Part shown: positions 39,001 to 52,084 of the stretch, one piece after another
How positions within the stretch are numbered: position 1 is the stretch's first letter
Layout: each line of letters starts with the position of its first letter
Source of the DNA: Rostratula benghalensis
Taxonomy: Eukaryota; Chordata; Aves; Charadriiformes; Rostratulidae
NCBI GenBank assembly: GCA_013399305.1
Contig: VXAI01000020.1
Span: 2,794,262 to 2,858,261 of the forward strand
Direction of reading: 5' to 3'
Length of the DNA: 64,000 nucleotides
Program-made: the position numbers and the translations under genes
The notes under the pieces: model-generated
Told to the model about the DNA's origin: nothing
Databases searched by the model: none
Seen by the model: the letters and a program-made list of their open reading frames with translations, nothing else

Positions 39001-39439
39001 CCATATCACTACGACAATCTGTCAAGGAGAGGAACCTTTTGCACAATGATAAAACATCTAAACACATTTTCAGTGTAAACCCTCTTGTGTTGTTTATAGA
39101 GCATTACATGAAAATTGTTTTAAAAGGATATTAAGGCTGAAAAGTCGGTGTTCTCAAAGTCAGGAAATAATGGAATTCAGACTGCCTGTGAAACCAAAAT
39201 TTTATTCCTTTGGTAATATTCATTATTACCCAGTGATTAGATACCTGCATGCTCTGTCTTTGCATAGGACACAGGTCTTTCTCAGAGCAGAGTATTGATG
39301 GTGCTCAGTGAATGAGAAGCTATTCAATAATTTGTTTTACTGTCATTATTCAGTGTAGTTTTGTTTATTTGCTCACATACTTATGTACATGTTATTCAAT
39401 GACAGTTGTGATGATACTCCAGTATCCCTTATGTCATGT

Positions 39440-40400
39440 CCAAAGTTGACCATATAAGGCAGGTTGGAAGGGACCTCAGGACGTGTCCCATTCAACTGAA
39501 AGCAGTAAGACAAGATGTAGTTGCCCACAATCTCTCTGGGCAACCTGTTCGACTGCCTGGTTATCCTATTTGTAAAAAAAAAGTTTTCCTTAAATCCAGT
39601 CTCAGTCTCTCCAAATTCCACTTATCCCAATTGGTTCTTGTCTTCCCATTGTGCTGTGTTCTGGTTCTTTTGTAACCTCCCTGTAAGTGTTGGGTGGGCT
39701 GCTGTTAGGTGCTCCCAAAGCAGCCTCTTCTACAGGCTGAGCCAGTCCTGGTCCCTCAGCTTCTACTCACAGCTCAAGCCCCAGCTATCCTGGTGGCCCT
39801 CTGCTGAACTCCTTCTACTTTATCAACATCCTTCCTGCACTGTGCATGAGGGCACAGAAGAACACAGTACTCTAAATGTAGTGTAATGACTGTTGAGTAG
39901 AGAAAGATAATCACTTCCACAGATTTACTGACTATGTTCTTGTTAAAAACACCCAGGACATTTTGGCTGCCTTTTCTTCCAGTGCACACTTCTGGAGAAT
40001 GCTCATCCTCCTGTCCTCCAGGATACCCAGCTCCTTTTCTCCAGAGATGATACCCAGGCAGTCGGTCCTCAGGCTGAGTGGTGTTACAGGGTTCTTCCTA
40101 TACAGGTGCAGGGCTTTGAACTTGTCCTTGCTGAATTTCGTAAGATTCCTGTCAGGTGGAAGGCAACTCTGCCTTTAGGTGTATCACACTGGTCCCTTCA
40201 AAGCTGTTGTGACCTGCAAACTTGATGAAAGCACACTCCATGATCTCCTCTAGAACATCAATAAAGAAAACAGGATAGCCCCCAGGATAAATCCCTTCAG
40301 TACTCTCATAGTTACAGCTACACCAGTAGAGCACAAGTGCCACAGCCTACTTGGTATGAGCCATCATCCAACCAGTTATTTAGCCACCTAGTTATGAACC
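39440..40400 (-). mobile_element. Old CR1 LINE fragment
   Basis: The plus strand has the antisense CR1 order: caggttggaagggacctcag at 39460, then tctctgggcaacctgttcga, the tacaggctgagccagtcctg region, and far upstream ORF2 parts. Minus frames keep short CR1 ORF2 C-terminal words (NRLPREIVGN within 39373-39621 and LHLEYCVLLC...VQQRAT within 39774-39989), in different frames, so the reading frame is broken. Divergence is high and the borders are soft. Similarity may start some tens of bases earlier than stated and continue to about 40430. It belongs to an older CR1 layer, like the copy at 11298. Confidence 0.85.
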
Positions 40401-41300
40401 CACTCAGACCTTAATGTCCTGTGAACGCTGCCATCACCACCTTCAGAGCAAACAGATGCTGGGCAAAGGCACTTACCACTACTGGGTATTTCGGCATAAG
40501 CTTTTCACTGGAGCTCAATTCTATCACATGTAAGAAGCAATGCTTTAATTTCTGTAGCCTTCAGGAGGGAAAAGGTGTAGGATGTAGAATTGTTCTGATG
40601 TGGAATTGTTTTGGCTGATTTCAAGTAATGTAAATCTGATTATTCAAAGGATTTAATTATTATGTAGCCCATTGTGCATTCAGGTAACAACTCCTAAAAG
40701 TTTTTAGTCGGAGACAGGAATAGTCTCAGAGGCTAAATTTGTTCACCCAGGAAGTGAGAAATACATACCAACAATTATTCATACATTCCGACATCTGGCT
40801 TTGGAGCTGTCGATCACCACCCCTATCCATTGACTTCACAGAGAATTTGGGCTCTGGGTTTTAGACAGATATGGGAAGTTATTGGTGTAATGTACTTATC
40901 AGTCCAGAGCCTCTGGCAGACCCTAGCTCTCCAAGGGACCACTGAAAGCTACACAGGTATGTTCTTGCAGTCCCATCCTCCCTCAAGATGCCACCTTCTG
41001 GCATACATCAGCAGGCATCTTACAGACAAGAACTGTTCTCAGTAAGAGCTCTTGCCTAATTTCCTTAATGTAGCCCACCCACTCACAGAACGTAACAGAT
41101 GTCTTGGATTATACAGTTTATATATTATACAAATCAACAGGCAGTTAAGGACTGTGACATAACATGTATACAGATGATTCCTGGATTGTCATTGCCTGAT
41201 GTCCCTTTAAGGTTTGAGGAATCTCAGTAGAAATCCTTTCAGTAGGCTCAAGCGTTTGTTTGTTTGCTTAGGTAACTATTTATGAAACACCAGTTACATT

Positions 41301-41490
41301 GCTCTACATTTCTTTCTCTCTTATTCTGGAGATGGTGTATGTACGTGTAGATGTGAAACTTTCTGGCTCTTTTGCTTGCTGAAGTTAGGGCTGGTTAAAC
41401 ACTTCTTCAGGGTGGCTTTTCACATAATAGCTCATTTGAGGTGAGTCAATGAGATGATAGCAGACACAGCTCTTTCTCAAAGCCTAAATT
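41301..41490 (+). repeat. Copy 1 of a diverged direct repeat
   Basis: The first about 90 bp align with 43161-43250 with roughly 75-80% identity by eye. Shared blocks include atttcttt, ctggagatg, agatgt and cttgctgaag in the same order and spacing. Weaker matches (tcatttg, gagtca and ctcttt...tcaaag) continue in order to about 41490. I do not recognise the family. Confidence 0.7.
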
Positions 41491-43160
41491 ACCCAACAAC
41501 AATACACCTGAGGTCAAAGGGAAGGCTATCAATAACATGGAAAGCTAAAGAGGTTGTTAGGGATGGAATAGAGAGACATAAGGGAATATAAATACCTTCA
41601 GAGTTTTCATATAAGGGGAAAATGACAACAAATGACAATCCGCCAGACTGATTGGGAAACACAGGTCTCATATGAGCCAGACTGCAGCAGGATTTCCCAT
41701 ATTCCTGCAGGTAGGTCCAGGATTAAGCACTTGCAATGAAACTACCTGGGGGAAAATTCAGGCAGATTCTTATTTCAACCAAGCCACTTCCACCAGTAAT
41801 AAATATCCACCTCAATAGCAGTGCTATTCTGTACTCTTTTTAGAAACATTTTTATTGGCCACAGTAACCTGTGTCCATCACTGAAGAAAAATTTACATAC
41901 TTGAAGCAGCTAGGAATTTATTGAGAAATCCAGACAAGGATAAGCATGTTAGGGCAAAATTAAATTAGGACTGTGAAAGTGTAAGCTTCTTGTAGCTACA
42001 GGCTAACCACTGTTGCAGCAAATTTTCCTGCTAAAAAGATTTCTTTTAAGAGTGGTTTGTGATGGATCTTGTCTCATAAAAAAACCCCACAAACCAACCC
42101 AACACAAAACTGAGCCAATCTACAGCTCTCCAAAAGCTGGCACTGTGGTTATCTTAACAAATCCCCACTCTTTTCTAAAATGAGCAGCTCTAAAGTTACA
42201 GAACAGAGATGAAAGTAACCCTTCCATACTAGGCACTCCAGCTACCAGTGAAAGAGGAGGAAAAACAGATCACACGTTACTAACAGCAGACTAAATTAAT
42301 TGAACTCTGGTGACAAGTAGCATATAACAAAAGGTTTATGAACTGAAGACAGGCCAAAAATCTTTTGCTGTAACAGATTGCTGCAGACTGGCCATGTCAG
42401 AGTGCCTACAGACAGAAATGTCAGGGGCATCAACCCGTTAGGAATACTGCATCTAGAAATGATGGAGTGTGCACCTATAATTTAGTCTTGTGCTCTGAAT
42501 GCAGCACTAGAAAGGATGGGGTAGTTTGGGTTTTCAGGCTTCCAGTCCTCAGATCACCTCTTCCACACAAATTGCCCTGTTTATCAATGGTTTCATCCTG
42601 AGCAATAGCTTTCGGAACTCATGTCACATTGCTTTTGAAAGAGCAGAAACACACCACTAGGGAATAGAACTGGCTGGGAAAACTCTGGTGGCACATTTCT
42701 AGCCCTGAAACTTGGCAAAATAAAAATGCTTGGTGGAAATTGTTCAATTCAACTATGATTGCACAGCTAAGTATTTGTGAAAGTTTGGAATAAACTGGGG
42801 GAGTTGAAATAAAGAGGTTTCTTAACATCTTGATTATTACAGGAAATTCCAAATAAGAAAGAGCACTTTGGCTCCCATTGCAACCGCCGATAGCCTCTGT
42901 AAAGGAAGAGTCCTTTCTCAGCCCTTCACGCTATGCAGGAGGTGTCAGATAAAGATAGTCACTACCACATTTGGTAGGTATTACCAGAAGGTTAGTTTTC
43001 CACATTTAAATTTAATTTCTCTTTCCGGCTTGAATTATTCACAGAGATATATGTGAGAGCACCCTGGAGTCTTGTGAATAAGAACAGAGAGAAAATTCTC
43101 CCGGAGCATCTGAAAAATAAGGAAAATTAAATTAAGGCGGTTGGAGGAAAGCAGCAAGCT

Positions 43161-43370
43161 GCTCTCTATTTCTTTGACTCTTACTCTGGAGATGTTGTGT
43201 GTGTGTTTGTGCAGATGTAAAACCTTTTAGGCTCCTTACTTGCTGAAGGTAAAGAAAGACTGACTTTCTTCTCTGGCAGACATACCAAAAGGCTGACAGC
43301 GGAGTGTATTATTCATTTGCAGTGCATGAGTCATCGTCTGCTCTTTTAGTCAAAGAAAATTATTGTGACC
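43161..43370 (+). repeat. Copy 2 of a diverged direct repeat
   Basis: This copy is in the same orientation as 41301-41490 and about 1.86 kb downstream of it. Its centre holds a short GT run (43196-43208) where copy 1 has a gtatgtacgtg sequence. It is either an ancient local duplication or two members of an unrecognised old repeat family. Confidence 0.7.
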
Positions 43371-46300
43371 AAGGGAAAAGGTGAAAAATAGTCCAAACGA
43401 GAATTATAGGCCATTCTGTGCCATATTTTGTTATCAAACTTACAAGCAGCCACGTGCCAGGACAACCAGGGAGCTGACCCCTAGGACAGCAGACATCTAG
43501 AGGTGGTGGGTTTGGCCTTCACTTGCATACATACTTGTGGTCTTAATTTCTTCTCTCCAGATTCCCAAGCCTTGAACATCAAAAATTGCTAAGTACAACA
43601 TAATGATTTGCCTTCTTAACTTTTTTGTATGGCTAAAACCACAAGGTTAAAAATAGTTTTGGACTATATACCATCCCTTTATAGTATTTCATCAGTAGTA
43701 CTCTAGGCGTTATTAAACACCAAAATGTCACTGAGATCCCAGTTATTCATCAGGGTAGAAAACAGAGTTTCTCAGCCCTGTTTAAAGCCAGTCCACAGCT
43801 AAGCTGGGAGCAGAGCCTTGATGTCTCAATGACCAGAAATCCTCTCAAAGCCGACAGCATCTCCATTTTATACTGATTGCTTTAGGTCTTATTACATCAA
43901 AGTGTGGACTGTTAGGATGTGCAAGCAGAACTTTTAAGGAAAAGAAAGGGCTTTGTGTTAAGCCAGCCATATTACAATCCTGAAAATTTTGATTTCTTCC
44001 CTAAATTTCCTATGTGGTTCTTAAGCAAATCTCTGGGTTTTTTTAGTTTATTTTATGAATAGTGGGGCTAAAAATAGCTTTTTAGCTCTCAGGCCTTCAC
44101 AGCCTGTGAAGCACTGAGACGCTTTGTGGACAAAAGCGTTGCTTAGAAACAGAAATAAAAACCAAAGGTCCCTAATTTTGCTTTCTATGGGGACTTGGAA
44201 ACCAAAAAGTGCAGTGAGACCATAATTTTCCTGAAGTGCACCAGAAAAGTTAGCTCACAGGCAGAAAATGGAGCGGGGCTGGGGTGGGCTGTGGTTTAGA
44301 AGCCAGGTGACCTAGCAGGGACCACCATGTCCTGAGCTGCTGGCTGTAGTGAGCTCTGCCACCACACGTCCAGGTCCCCAGAGCTCTCGAGGCTCCTCTG
44401 AACTTCTCAGCCCTCCAGGGTCTTCAGCAAGCTGAGGATGAAATAGTTATTAACCAGCAGCTGCTGCACTGAGTGAGACTGGTTTAAGTAATTCATTTTG
44501 ATAACAATGTGTAGGTTAATTGATCAGTCATTAATTTTCTTGCTTCACAGTTTTTCCTAATTATCTCCATTACATAGAAGGTCCGTAAGGCATGTTCCTT
44601 GGTGAATATGCCTACTTTTTATTGCTTTTTGTAAAAGTACAACATATGTGCAATTATTCAATGACATTTCAACTCTCAGCATCCCCTTTGGTACAGCATA
44701 TTCCATTTCTCAACTCTTCTAGACAATAGTTAACCTCTCTTCCCAAGAGAAATACTGGTGGTATATGCTAGAGCAGGAATTCAAGTGTTGACAGAAATTT
44801 CAAGAAACAATCCCTTTTTTCCAGACCTGGCAGCTTTTCTTGTGAAAATTCAGTTATGGGCTGCAGAGAATATCAGAAGCAACCACAGACCCAAATGTTC
44901 TTGTTCCTTTTTTAAGTCTAAAAAACAAAGCTAGTGAAGAGAATATTTTTCTGGCACAAATTTTTATTGCAAAACTGTGTAGTGGCAGCAGGGATCACAT
45001 AGCAAATCTGGGTGTCATTTTGTTCTGGTACTTTGTAAACGTGCAAATCTTACTGTGCCAGTGCATATTTCTGACCTAGATCTTCTTGTTACGGGTACAA
45101 GGTGGGAGGCATCCTATCTTTCATGTATTCTCTCATTTTCTTGGGGTATGAGGTGCAGGAGACTATTCTAGTCTCTGGGTAGTGTTAGGCTGAAGTGTGA
45201 GAAGACAGAGGAGCTGTGTGCCTGACTGAGCAGAGATAGTACAGCTTCCAGGAGAGGAAGGCACTGGTGGACAAGGGATGTATACACACACCTCTCTGCA
45301 GACATAGGGCATGGGTTACAGGTTGTAAAAGGACATTTCTGATTTAACTGTTGAAACAGTTGCTTCATCTGAACAAGATGAAGTTCCCGCAGCACAAATC
45401 TGCCAGGGGACTGAGCTGGAAGGAAAGCAAGGGCATGCAGACTCTAGGTGCATATTCACCTTTAAATCACACTGTTGCATCAGCAGAAGTCTTCCAAAGC
45501 CACAGAGGCACCATCACAACTGCAGGGTGCACTCACTCCCTGTTATTTCTGACCCATGGGATGCATGATATGCACTGGCCACATGCTGTCCTCATGTCAG
45601 GAAAAATCCCAGGTGTGCATTGTTTTCCTTGCCCTCATCTCCCTGGGGAAGAATGTAGCAGCTGGGAAGGAACTGTGGTGCACTTCCCTGCTGTGCAGTG
45701 CTGTTGGGCTGAGGGGTACAGGTGAGCCACACAAAGCACCCACTCTGCAATCTAGATGTAGGGGCAAGGTTTTCATTTTTCATGGCAGAAAATCTATGCA
45801 CAGCAAACTTCCTCTTACAGCTTGGAGAACATGACCACACTGACCTTACTGAGCTATGTAAGATTGCTTAGCAGAGAAGAAATGGAAGGAGTTCATGACT
45901 GTATTTAAATTTCATTGTAAGAAAGGCAGCTTCACCTTGGAAAAGAAATTCATAAGGCCCTAGCTACAATAGTCTATGATAGAAGGATTAAGACATACAT
46001 GAGTTGTAAGGAGATAAATACCTCTGCACTCCTCTTGTAGCTTCCAATGAGCCATTTAATGAGAAACAGTCAGCATGAAAGAGCACAACCTCTCTGGTCT
46101 TCTATGCAATTTTTAATATTTTTTTTTTGAGTATTAGATGTGAATGTTCAACATAGTCAACCCAGAAGTACAGAACAAACAAATGAATTTTCCTTTTATA
46201 TCTCTCTAAACTCTCCCCAAATTCCAGTGCCTTACCCCTCATACTTCCATTCTGGTGATATTTGCAGCCTTTCCTCACTCTCTGTTTACCACATACCACT

Positions 46301-47956
46301 TTGTTTCCTTACTATAGTCTCACCAACCTGCTCTTCAAACCTCTATCCAAAAATTCTTGTGAAAATTCCTGATTACCTTCCATGAAAACTCTATCTGTGA
46401 TACTCTCCAGAATGTAGCAGCTGGAGAAGTCAAGTCATTCCCCAAAAGACTTGGCAGGATTTGTGTGTCCAGGCCCATTGCAAAGGTCCTTCAGGGACTC
46501 CCATGTCTGCAAAGGGAGGCTGCAGGTACTTCTCCAAGACAGAACCTGAGGAAAGGTATGACAGTATATCATTCTGGAGGAACTAAAGGGAAAGAGTACA
46601 CAAGCTACTTGCATGTAGTTCTCTGACCTGAAAGGATGGAAAAAAGATTTTGTGCCCTGGGAAGATATTGGTTTTCTACAATCTAAGTATGATAGAAAAT
46701 ACTGCTTAAAATATGCTTCAATTTGGAGAGAGAAGCACAAGCAACTGATTGCATTGCAAGAGCATCCCACTAGCAGTTGCCTAGAGTTTGTTTTAGAGGT
46801 TTTTTTACTGCTTGTTTAATGTTGTGCTCTGCTAACAATCATCATAACCATGTTTTTCTGTCCTTCACCTTTAATTACTCATGGTTCATCTGAAGAAGAT
46901 GATGACAACTATGCAAACACAACCATGTAGTTAGAGAAACCAAGAATGTTTATAGTAAAAATTTAAACTGTGTGTTCAGTCTTACAGGTAAAGCAGCTAA
47001 ATTCTTTCACAGCAGTGGTCTGCTCTGAAAAGCCAGCTGCTCAGAATCCAGCATTTCCTCCAGCTGATGACCCTGCTCCTGCTTTCCCATCCTCCATATT
47101 TTCTCTGTGCATTTAAATGATGTTCAAAGTCCCTAGTTTCTAGTCACTCAATGTATCTGCCCCTCTAATTCTTATGGAAAATATTTTTTCCACTAAGCCA
47201 TTGCCCTTTTCAGGAACATATCCTTGAAAGAAAACAGAGTGGCTGTATTGTGGTAGTTAGATGGGCCAGACCCAAAGTGATGACACGGATCATTCAGACT
47301 TCTGAAAGAGCTCCAGGAATGAAGTTAGCCTGAGAGAAACTGCTTAAATCTCTGTAATGGAACTTACCAAAATGCAGGATTCCAAAGCTTTAGGAAAATA
47401 TATGTTTTAAGCACCCCTTTCAGTAATAGGGTGTTTGGGTCTTAAGGGGACACCAAATAAACTTTCAAACTTAGTTTCCCAGTGATTGATAAGAAAGGAA
47501 AGTCTTGGAGTCCCACAGATATCAATACTCAACTACCATTGCTCGGAAGCTGTGTCTGTAACACCACACTTCTATTTGATACTTTAAGGGAGTTTCTAAC
47601 ACGTCTCTCATTGCTCTGTCTGCATCTAGCCCTTTCAAGCACTATGTAAACTTCCATCTCTCTGTAGTCTTAAAGTATTTCAGGGTATCCAGCTGCAATA
47701 CTTTTATCATAAAACATGACCTTATTCTTGCAGACAGCCTAGTTACAGCAGAGGAATATACTCTGTACCAATATGGAAATTCATTTCTACAGCTCTTGAA
47801 ACTTTTTACACCAGTATTAGTTTCAACCCCTTTAGTCACAAAAACTCCCTTTTATTTGTTTCATTTTTTTAAAAGCATAAATAGATAAACTTTGGTTGAA
47901 GAACTAACTCCCAATTTCCAAATAAAAGTGTTACTTGCTGTCCCACAAGTCAAAAT

Positions 47957-48508
47957 TGTGAGATTCTGGTGAGACTCTACCTGGAGTACTGCGCCCAGCT
48001 TTGGAGTTCTCAGCACAGGAAGGACATGGACCTGTTGGAATAGGTCCAGCAGAGAACCACGAACACGGCTCTGGGCTTGAGCACCTCTCAGGTGACAGGT
48101 TGAGAGAGTTGGGGTTGTTCAGCCTGGAGAAGAGAAGGCTTTGGGGACACTTAATAGAAGACTTCCAATACCTAAAGGGGTCTTACAGGAGAGAATGGGG
48201 GGGACCTTTTTATTAGGGAGTGTAGTGGTAGGACCAAGGGGTAATGGTTTTGAACTGCAAGAGGGGTGTTTTAGAGTAGTTATCAGGAAGAAAATTTTTA
48301 CTGTGAGAGTGGTGCGATACTGAAACATGTTGCTCAGAGAAGTTGTGGATGCCCCATTCCTTGAGGTGTGCAAAGCCAGGCTGGATGGGGCTTTGATCAG
48401 CTTGGTCTGGTGGGAGATATCCCTGCCCAGGGAAGAGGGGTTGGAACTTGATTTTTAAGGTCCCTTCCAACTCTAACCAAACTAGAATTGCATGATTTTA
48501 TGATTATG
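47957..48508 (+). mobile_element. CR1 LINE, 5'-truncated, plus strand
   Basis: This copy is in forward orientation. It starts inside the last part of ORF2 (ctggagtactgcgcccagct) and runs through the conserved block gttgttcagcctggagaaga to the 3' end (ggtcccttccaactctaacc) and a decayed octamer tail (gaattgcatgattttatgat). The plus frame 48001-48216 shows the C-terminal ORF2 words RLRELGLFSLEKRRLWGHL and FQYLKGSYRREWGG. Upstream of those words the frame is shifted relative to ORF2, so the copy is broken. Confidence 0.93.
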
Positions 48509-49683
48509 GGTCATCATTCCTCTTTAGAAAAAACTTTACCATATAGCTTCTTAAATTAGCAAAGGAAACTGGATGTCAAATCAATGGCTCACCAAATGGG
48601 TAGACAAAAGTGCTGTTCTATTAAATGAGGAGATAGGCGTGCTGAGACTGTAAACACAGTTAGATTCAATGTAATTCTTCAGTGCCACAGGCAAGTGAAT
48701 GAGTCAAGGGCTGTGGTTTTCACATGTAATGCGTGTTCTTCCACTTCAGCTATGTGTTATAGGTGTGCCTGTAGTTTGTTCCTGTCTTTTCTGTTTGATT
48801 TCAGGAATCTTCTCCAGCTTTTAGCATAGCTCTCCCACACATTGGTGACCTTTTAAATAATTAAAATGCCAACGGCTCATTCAAGCTATTATGCAACTCA
48901 CTCTTCAAAGTAGCAGGCAAAGGATCAAAACTGTGAGAGAAAAGACTTGTCTGTGCTACTTGGTTTTGACTTGCTTTGTTTTCCTGACAGGCTCTGTTTG
49001 AGGAGAACTGAGAAGTGTGCTTTGTTACTGGTTCAATGCTCAGAAATTCTCGGTGTCATGTCATTATTCATCGTTTCTGTTTTGATCATTTAAGCAATCT
49101 TTTCATGTTGTTTTCCTCCTGGATATATTATCTGACATGCAACAACCAGAGTTTTCATAAAGCTCTTTGGTGCCTGTGGGTACACACGTAGCTGATGCCT
49201 GTTTAAATGGCAGTTTTACAGCCTTTGGAGGTACGCTGCATCATCTGAAAAAACAATTGCTGCACTAGAAACCTCAAGACACTCCACAAAGCAGTGACAT
49301 AACTTGGGAGGAAAGGTAGAATTTAGGCAAAGTACAGTATCAAATTAAATACCCTGGACTTATTTCTGAAAACACACCAGTGATTTGGCCATATATCAAA
49401 TCAACAGGAACCTGGAAACTGGTAAATTTAAAATTAGTAAATCTGGACTTAGAGAAAAAGGTTGGTAGATTAAAAAACCAAAAGGTACAGAAACCTCTTC
49501 ATTCTGTCTAAATAAATGAAAGCTAAAAGAAGCGTAAGCCAAGTTCCCACAAAGTGAACAAATTTTCAACAGCACAAGTACTTCCTTACAATTAAGGGGA
49601 AGTGTTAGTGACATTGTACTGCAATTCTGCTGCAATGAGAAATGGTATATGAGCCCTAAAAATGCACAGGACTGGGGAAGTAA
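48509..49683. other. Unique AT-rich non-coding DNA
   Basis: This spacer of about 1.2 kb separates two plus-strand CR1 pieces. No gene or repeat is recognised. A minus frame of 79 codons (49396-49635) has no identifiable content. Confidence 0.5.
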
Positions 49684-49757
49684 ACCAGGACTAATGGTTG
49701 GAGTAGATGATCTGAAAGGTCCCTTCCAACCTACGTAATTCTATGATTCTATGATTA
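49684..49757 (+). mobile_element. Minimal CR1 3' end, plus strand
   Basis: About 70 bp carry gatgatctgaaaggtccctt, then ccaacctacg and two octamer tail units ending attctatgattctatgatt. This is a very short 5'-truncated CR1 insertion. The intact tail suggests it is not very old. Confidence 0.92.
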
Positions 49758-52071
49758 CAAAAACAAAGAAACGTGTGTTGCTGTGATTGGTACCCACTGC
49801 TCCCTGCAGTTGCTTTTATAAATTTTATATGTATGTGTACATTCTTTTATGACTCTATAGAACAACACAAATCAAGACAAGGAAATTGGGATTGCTTCTA
49901 GAATGAAGTTGTCATTGCATATCTCCAGGGTCCCAGGCAAAATTCCTGGATGATAAAACCCAGATAACAATTTTGCATCTTGTATTTTTGTGAGTTTAAA
50001 TAAGTTACTACCCCATATTTCCACGTTCAATTTTGTATTTTAAATTCTACTTTCACCTTGAATCCCTTAGCTGTGAGAATGCCAAGCCTTTACTATTGTC
50101 CGTGTATGTATATGAATTATATTGCTCCACTTCGTATCAGCAAAAGAGAAAAACATTTTGCATTCTGGAAGAGGAAAACACACATGCAGAGCAGGGAAGT
50201 TATTAACCAAGTCTATTCACAAACGCAGTGGCAGCTTCATAATGGAATCCAGTAGTGTTAGCTTACACTGGCATATATAGAATGTCTTTTCTAAAACATT
50301 GTCGAAGAATTCACAGTTAGTCAGCATTACATCATTATTTTAATGGTTAACATTGTAGGAAGTCAACATGAAAATATATACTACATGCAAAGGAAAACCA
50401 AACAATTTAATGACACCAATGTATAAACACAATATTTTGACATTGAAATAGTAAGAACTTAAACAAAAAAAGAGAAACTAATAAAACTTGGACTAATGAC
50501 CATTTCCTCGATAATGTTTTCCTATGTAGCAAGAAATTGAAGAACAAATGGAACATAAACATTTTTATAAACATGATGTAGGCCCCAGCGGCATTTTCTT
50601 GAGTAAGAAGACTAACTGATCTTCAGGGCATTGAAGTGTAACATCAAAAGGGTCATTGCATTATAAGGAAATGCTAGAAAACGAGTTAAAGAACCACAGT
50701 AGATGAGGTCACATCATTCTGTTCTGTCTTGTACCTCTCCTGTTGCCTAGAAGATTGCCCAGCAAAATGAGATGTGGCATCTCAGCCAAGCTTTCCTATA
50801 GGAGGCACTTCCTGAAATGGCTAAAAGGCTATAAACCCCAACGCATTGGTGTATTCTTTCTCTGCTTGAAGTAGTGACAAGGTTGTCATTCAAATTATGA
50901 AGGCACCTGTTTCTAGATGCCCAGCCTGCTTTCTGGAGGCTGACATGACAGTCTGGCTGTCAGCAGATTATTTTTTTAAAAAAAGAAAGAAGTGATTGCA
51001 TTTGAGAGATATGATCACTTTGTGTAATATATGATCCATTGTAACTTTTAGACTTAAGGCAACAAAAAAAGAATTATATCCTTCTGGGCCATATTTCCCC
51101 AGACTTGTACTAACAAATCTAATTCATACTTAGCTGCAGTTTTTGGTTCTCTTGGATCTCTGGGGAATAATACCTCCTGATTTACTTCAGAGTTTACAGT
51201 AGGAAAACCAGCCAAAATTCAAATTTATCAAATTTAAGTGAAAAGACTAATCTTTGCTTTCTGTCCTACACCACAATGTCCCCTGAAAGAAGGCAATAAG
51301 CACTGGTCTTTAAGAAAAAAACCCAACCAAACAAGCCCCCAGATCTTTTAATCAACATGAGCCTGAACAGGCTGGATGTATGCACCATATCTTCCAAATT
51401 TACTTTGATAGTTCAGTATAAAAACACTACATTAAATTCCTATATCAGAAAAAGAACCAGTCTCTCAAATAATACACCAGCATTATTGATGACATTTTTT
51501 TCCATGCCATTTTGTCTAGTCCCGTTCTAAGAGCACAGGTTTTCATCATTTGCTCTCCAGAAGGTATTGCATTGCCCACAGTTCTGTACTAGTTATTAAA
51601 CACCAGGTTACACCTACTTGACCTTACTGCACCTCCCTAAAAATGACCTCCTGCCTGTCTTGACGTAGTTCTTTTCCATACTATTTTCTCAATCCCACCG
51701 GATCAAGCACTCATTCATTCTTAAATTCAGCAGCTGATTAGATGCCTGACTTTGTTGCCCACTTAATCAGGAATTTTGTAAATCTTAGCAGTCTAATTTG
51801 ATTTTCATTTATCCATGTACCATATTCTGTCAGATAAGCAATAAGAGTCAACCTGGCATGTGCCAAGCTTCAATTTCATGGTTTCTTTGTCTGTATTTCT
51901 TTACAGACCACAACTCCTAGAAATAGCCCAAAGGACAAAAGCTTTGGTCAAAACGTAAAGTAAAGAAACATTCTGGACAGGCTTAGTTCATGTAACTGGT
52001 AATGACCAATGCCTAATGCTGCCTGTGCTTCTTGTGTATATTCTTGTGTGGTGAATGGTACTGAGGACAGA

Positions 52072-52084
52072 TTTTTTTTTTTTT
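52072..52084 (+). repeat. T13 homopolymer
   Basis: A simple T run followed by GG. Confidence 0.85.

Larger units (their letters stand above)
27098..39439. other. Long unique AT-rich stretch with candidate regulatory DNA
   Basis: No gene or nameable transposon is seen over about 12.3 kb. Frames such as 30414-30854 plus (146 codons) and 34298-34660 plus (120 codons) lack recognisable domains. Segments near 27950-28830, 29380-29990, 32860-33400 and 34165-34740 have the look of conserved non-coding DNA: few simple repeats, clustered homeodomain-type cores and locally retained CpG. Only cross-species alignment can decide. Confidence 0.5.
40401..47956. other. Unique AT-rich non-coding DNA
   Basis: No gene is seen. 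Frames such as 45351-45725 plus (124 codons) and 46435-46770 minus (111 codons) overlap others and carry no domain I recognise. A GC-rich patch at about 44270-44440 stands out from its surroundings but has no long frame or recognised repeat. The duplicated pair at 41301 and 43161 is listed separately. Confidence 0.5.

Noticed and set aside
51907..51955. Exon-like cassette: a tttctttacag acceptor, 49 open bases, then gtaaag
   Set aside because: The donor is weak, the peptide is not recognised, and such acceptor/donor pairs are common by chance. Transcript data would be needed.
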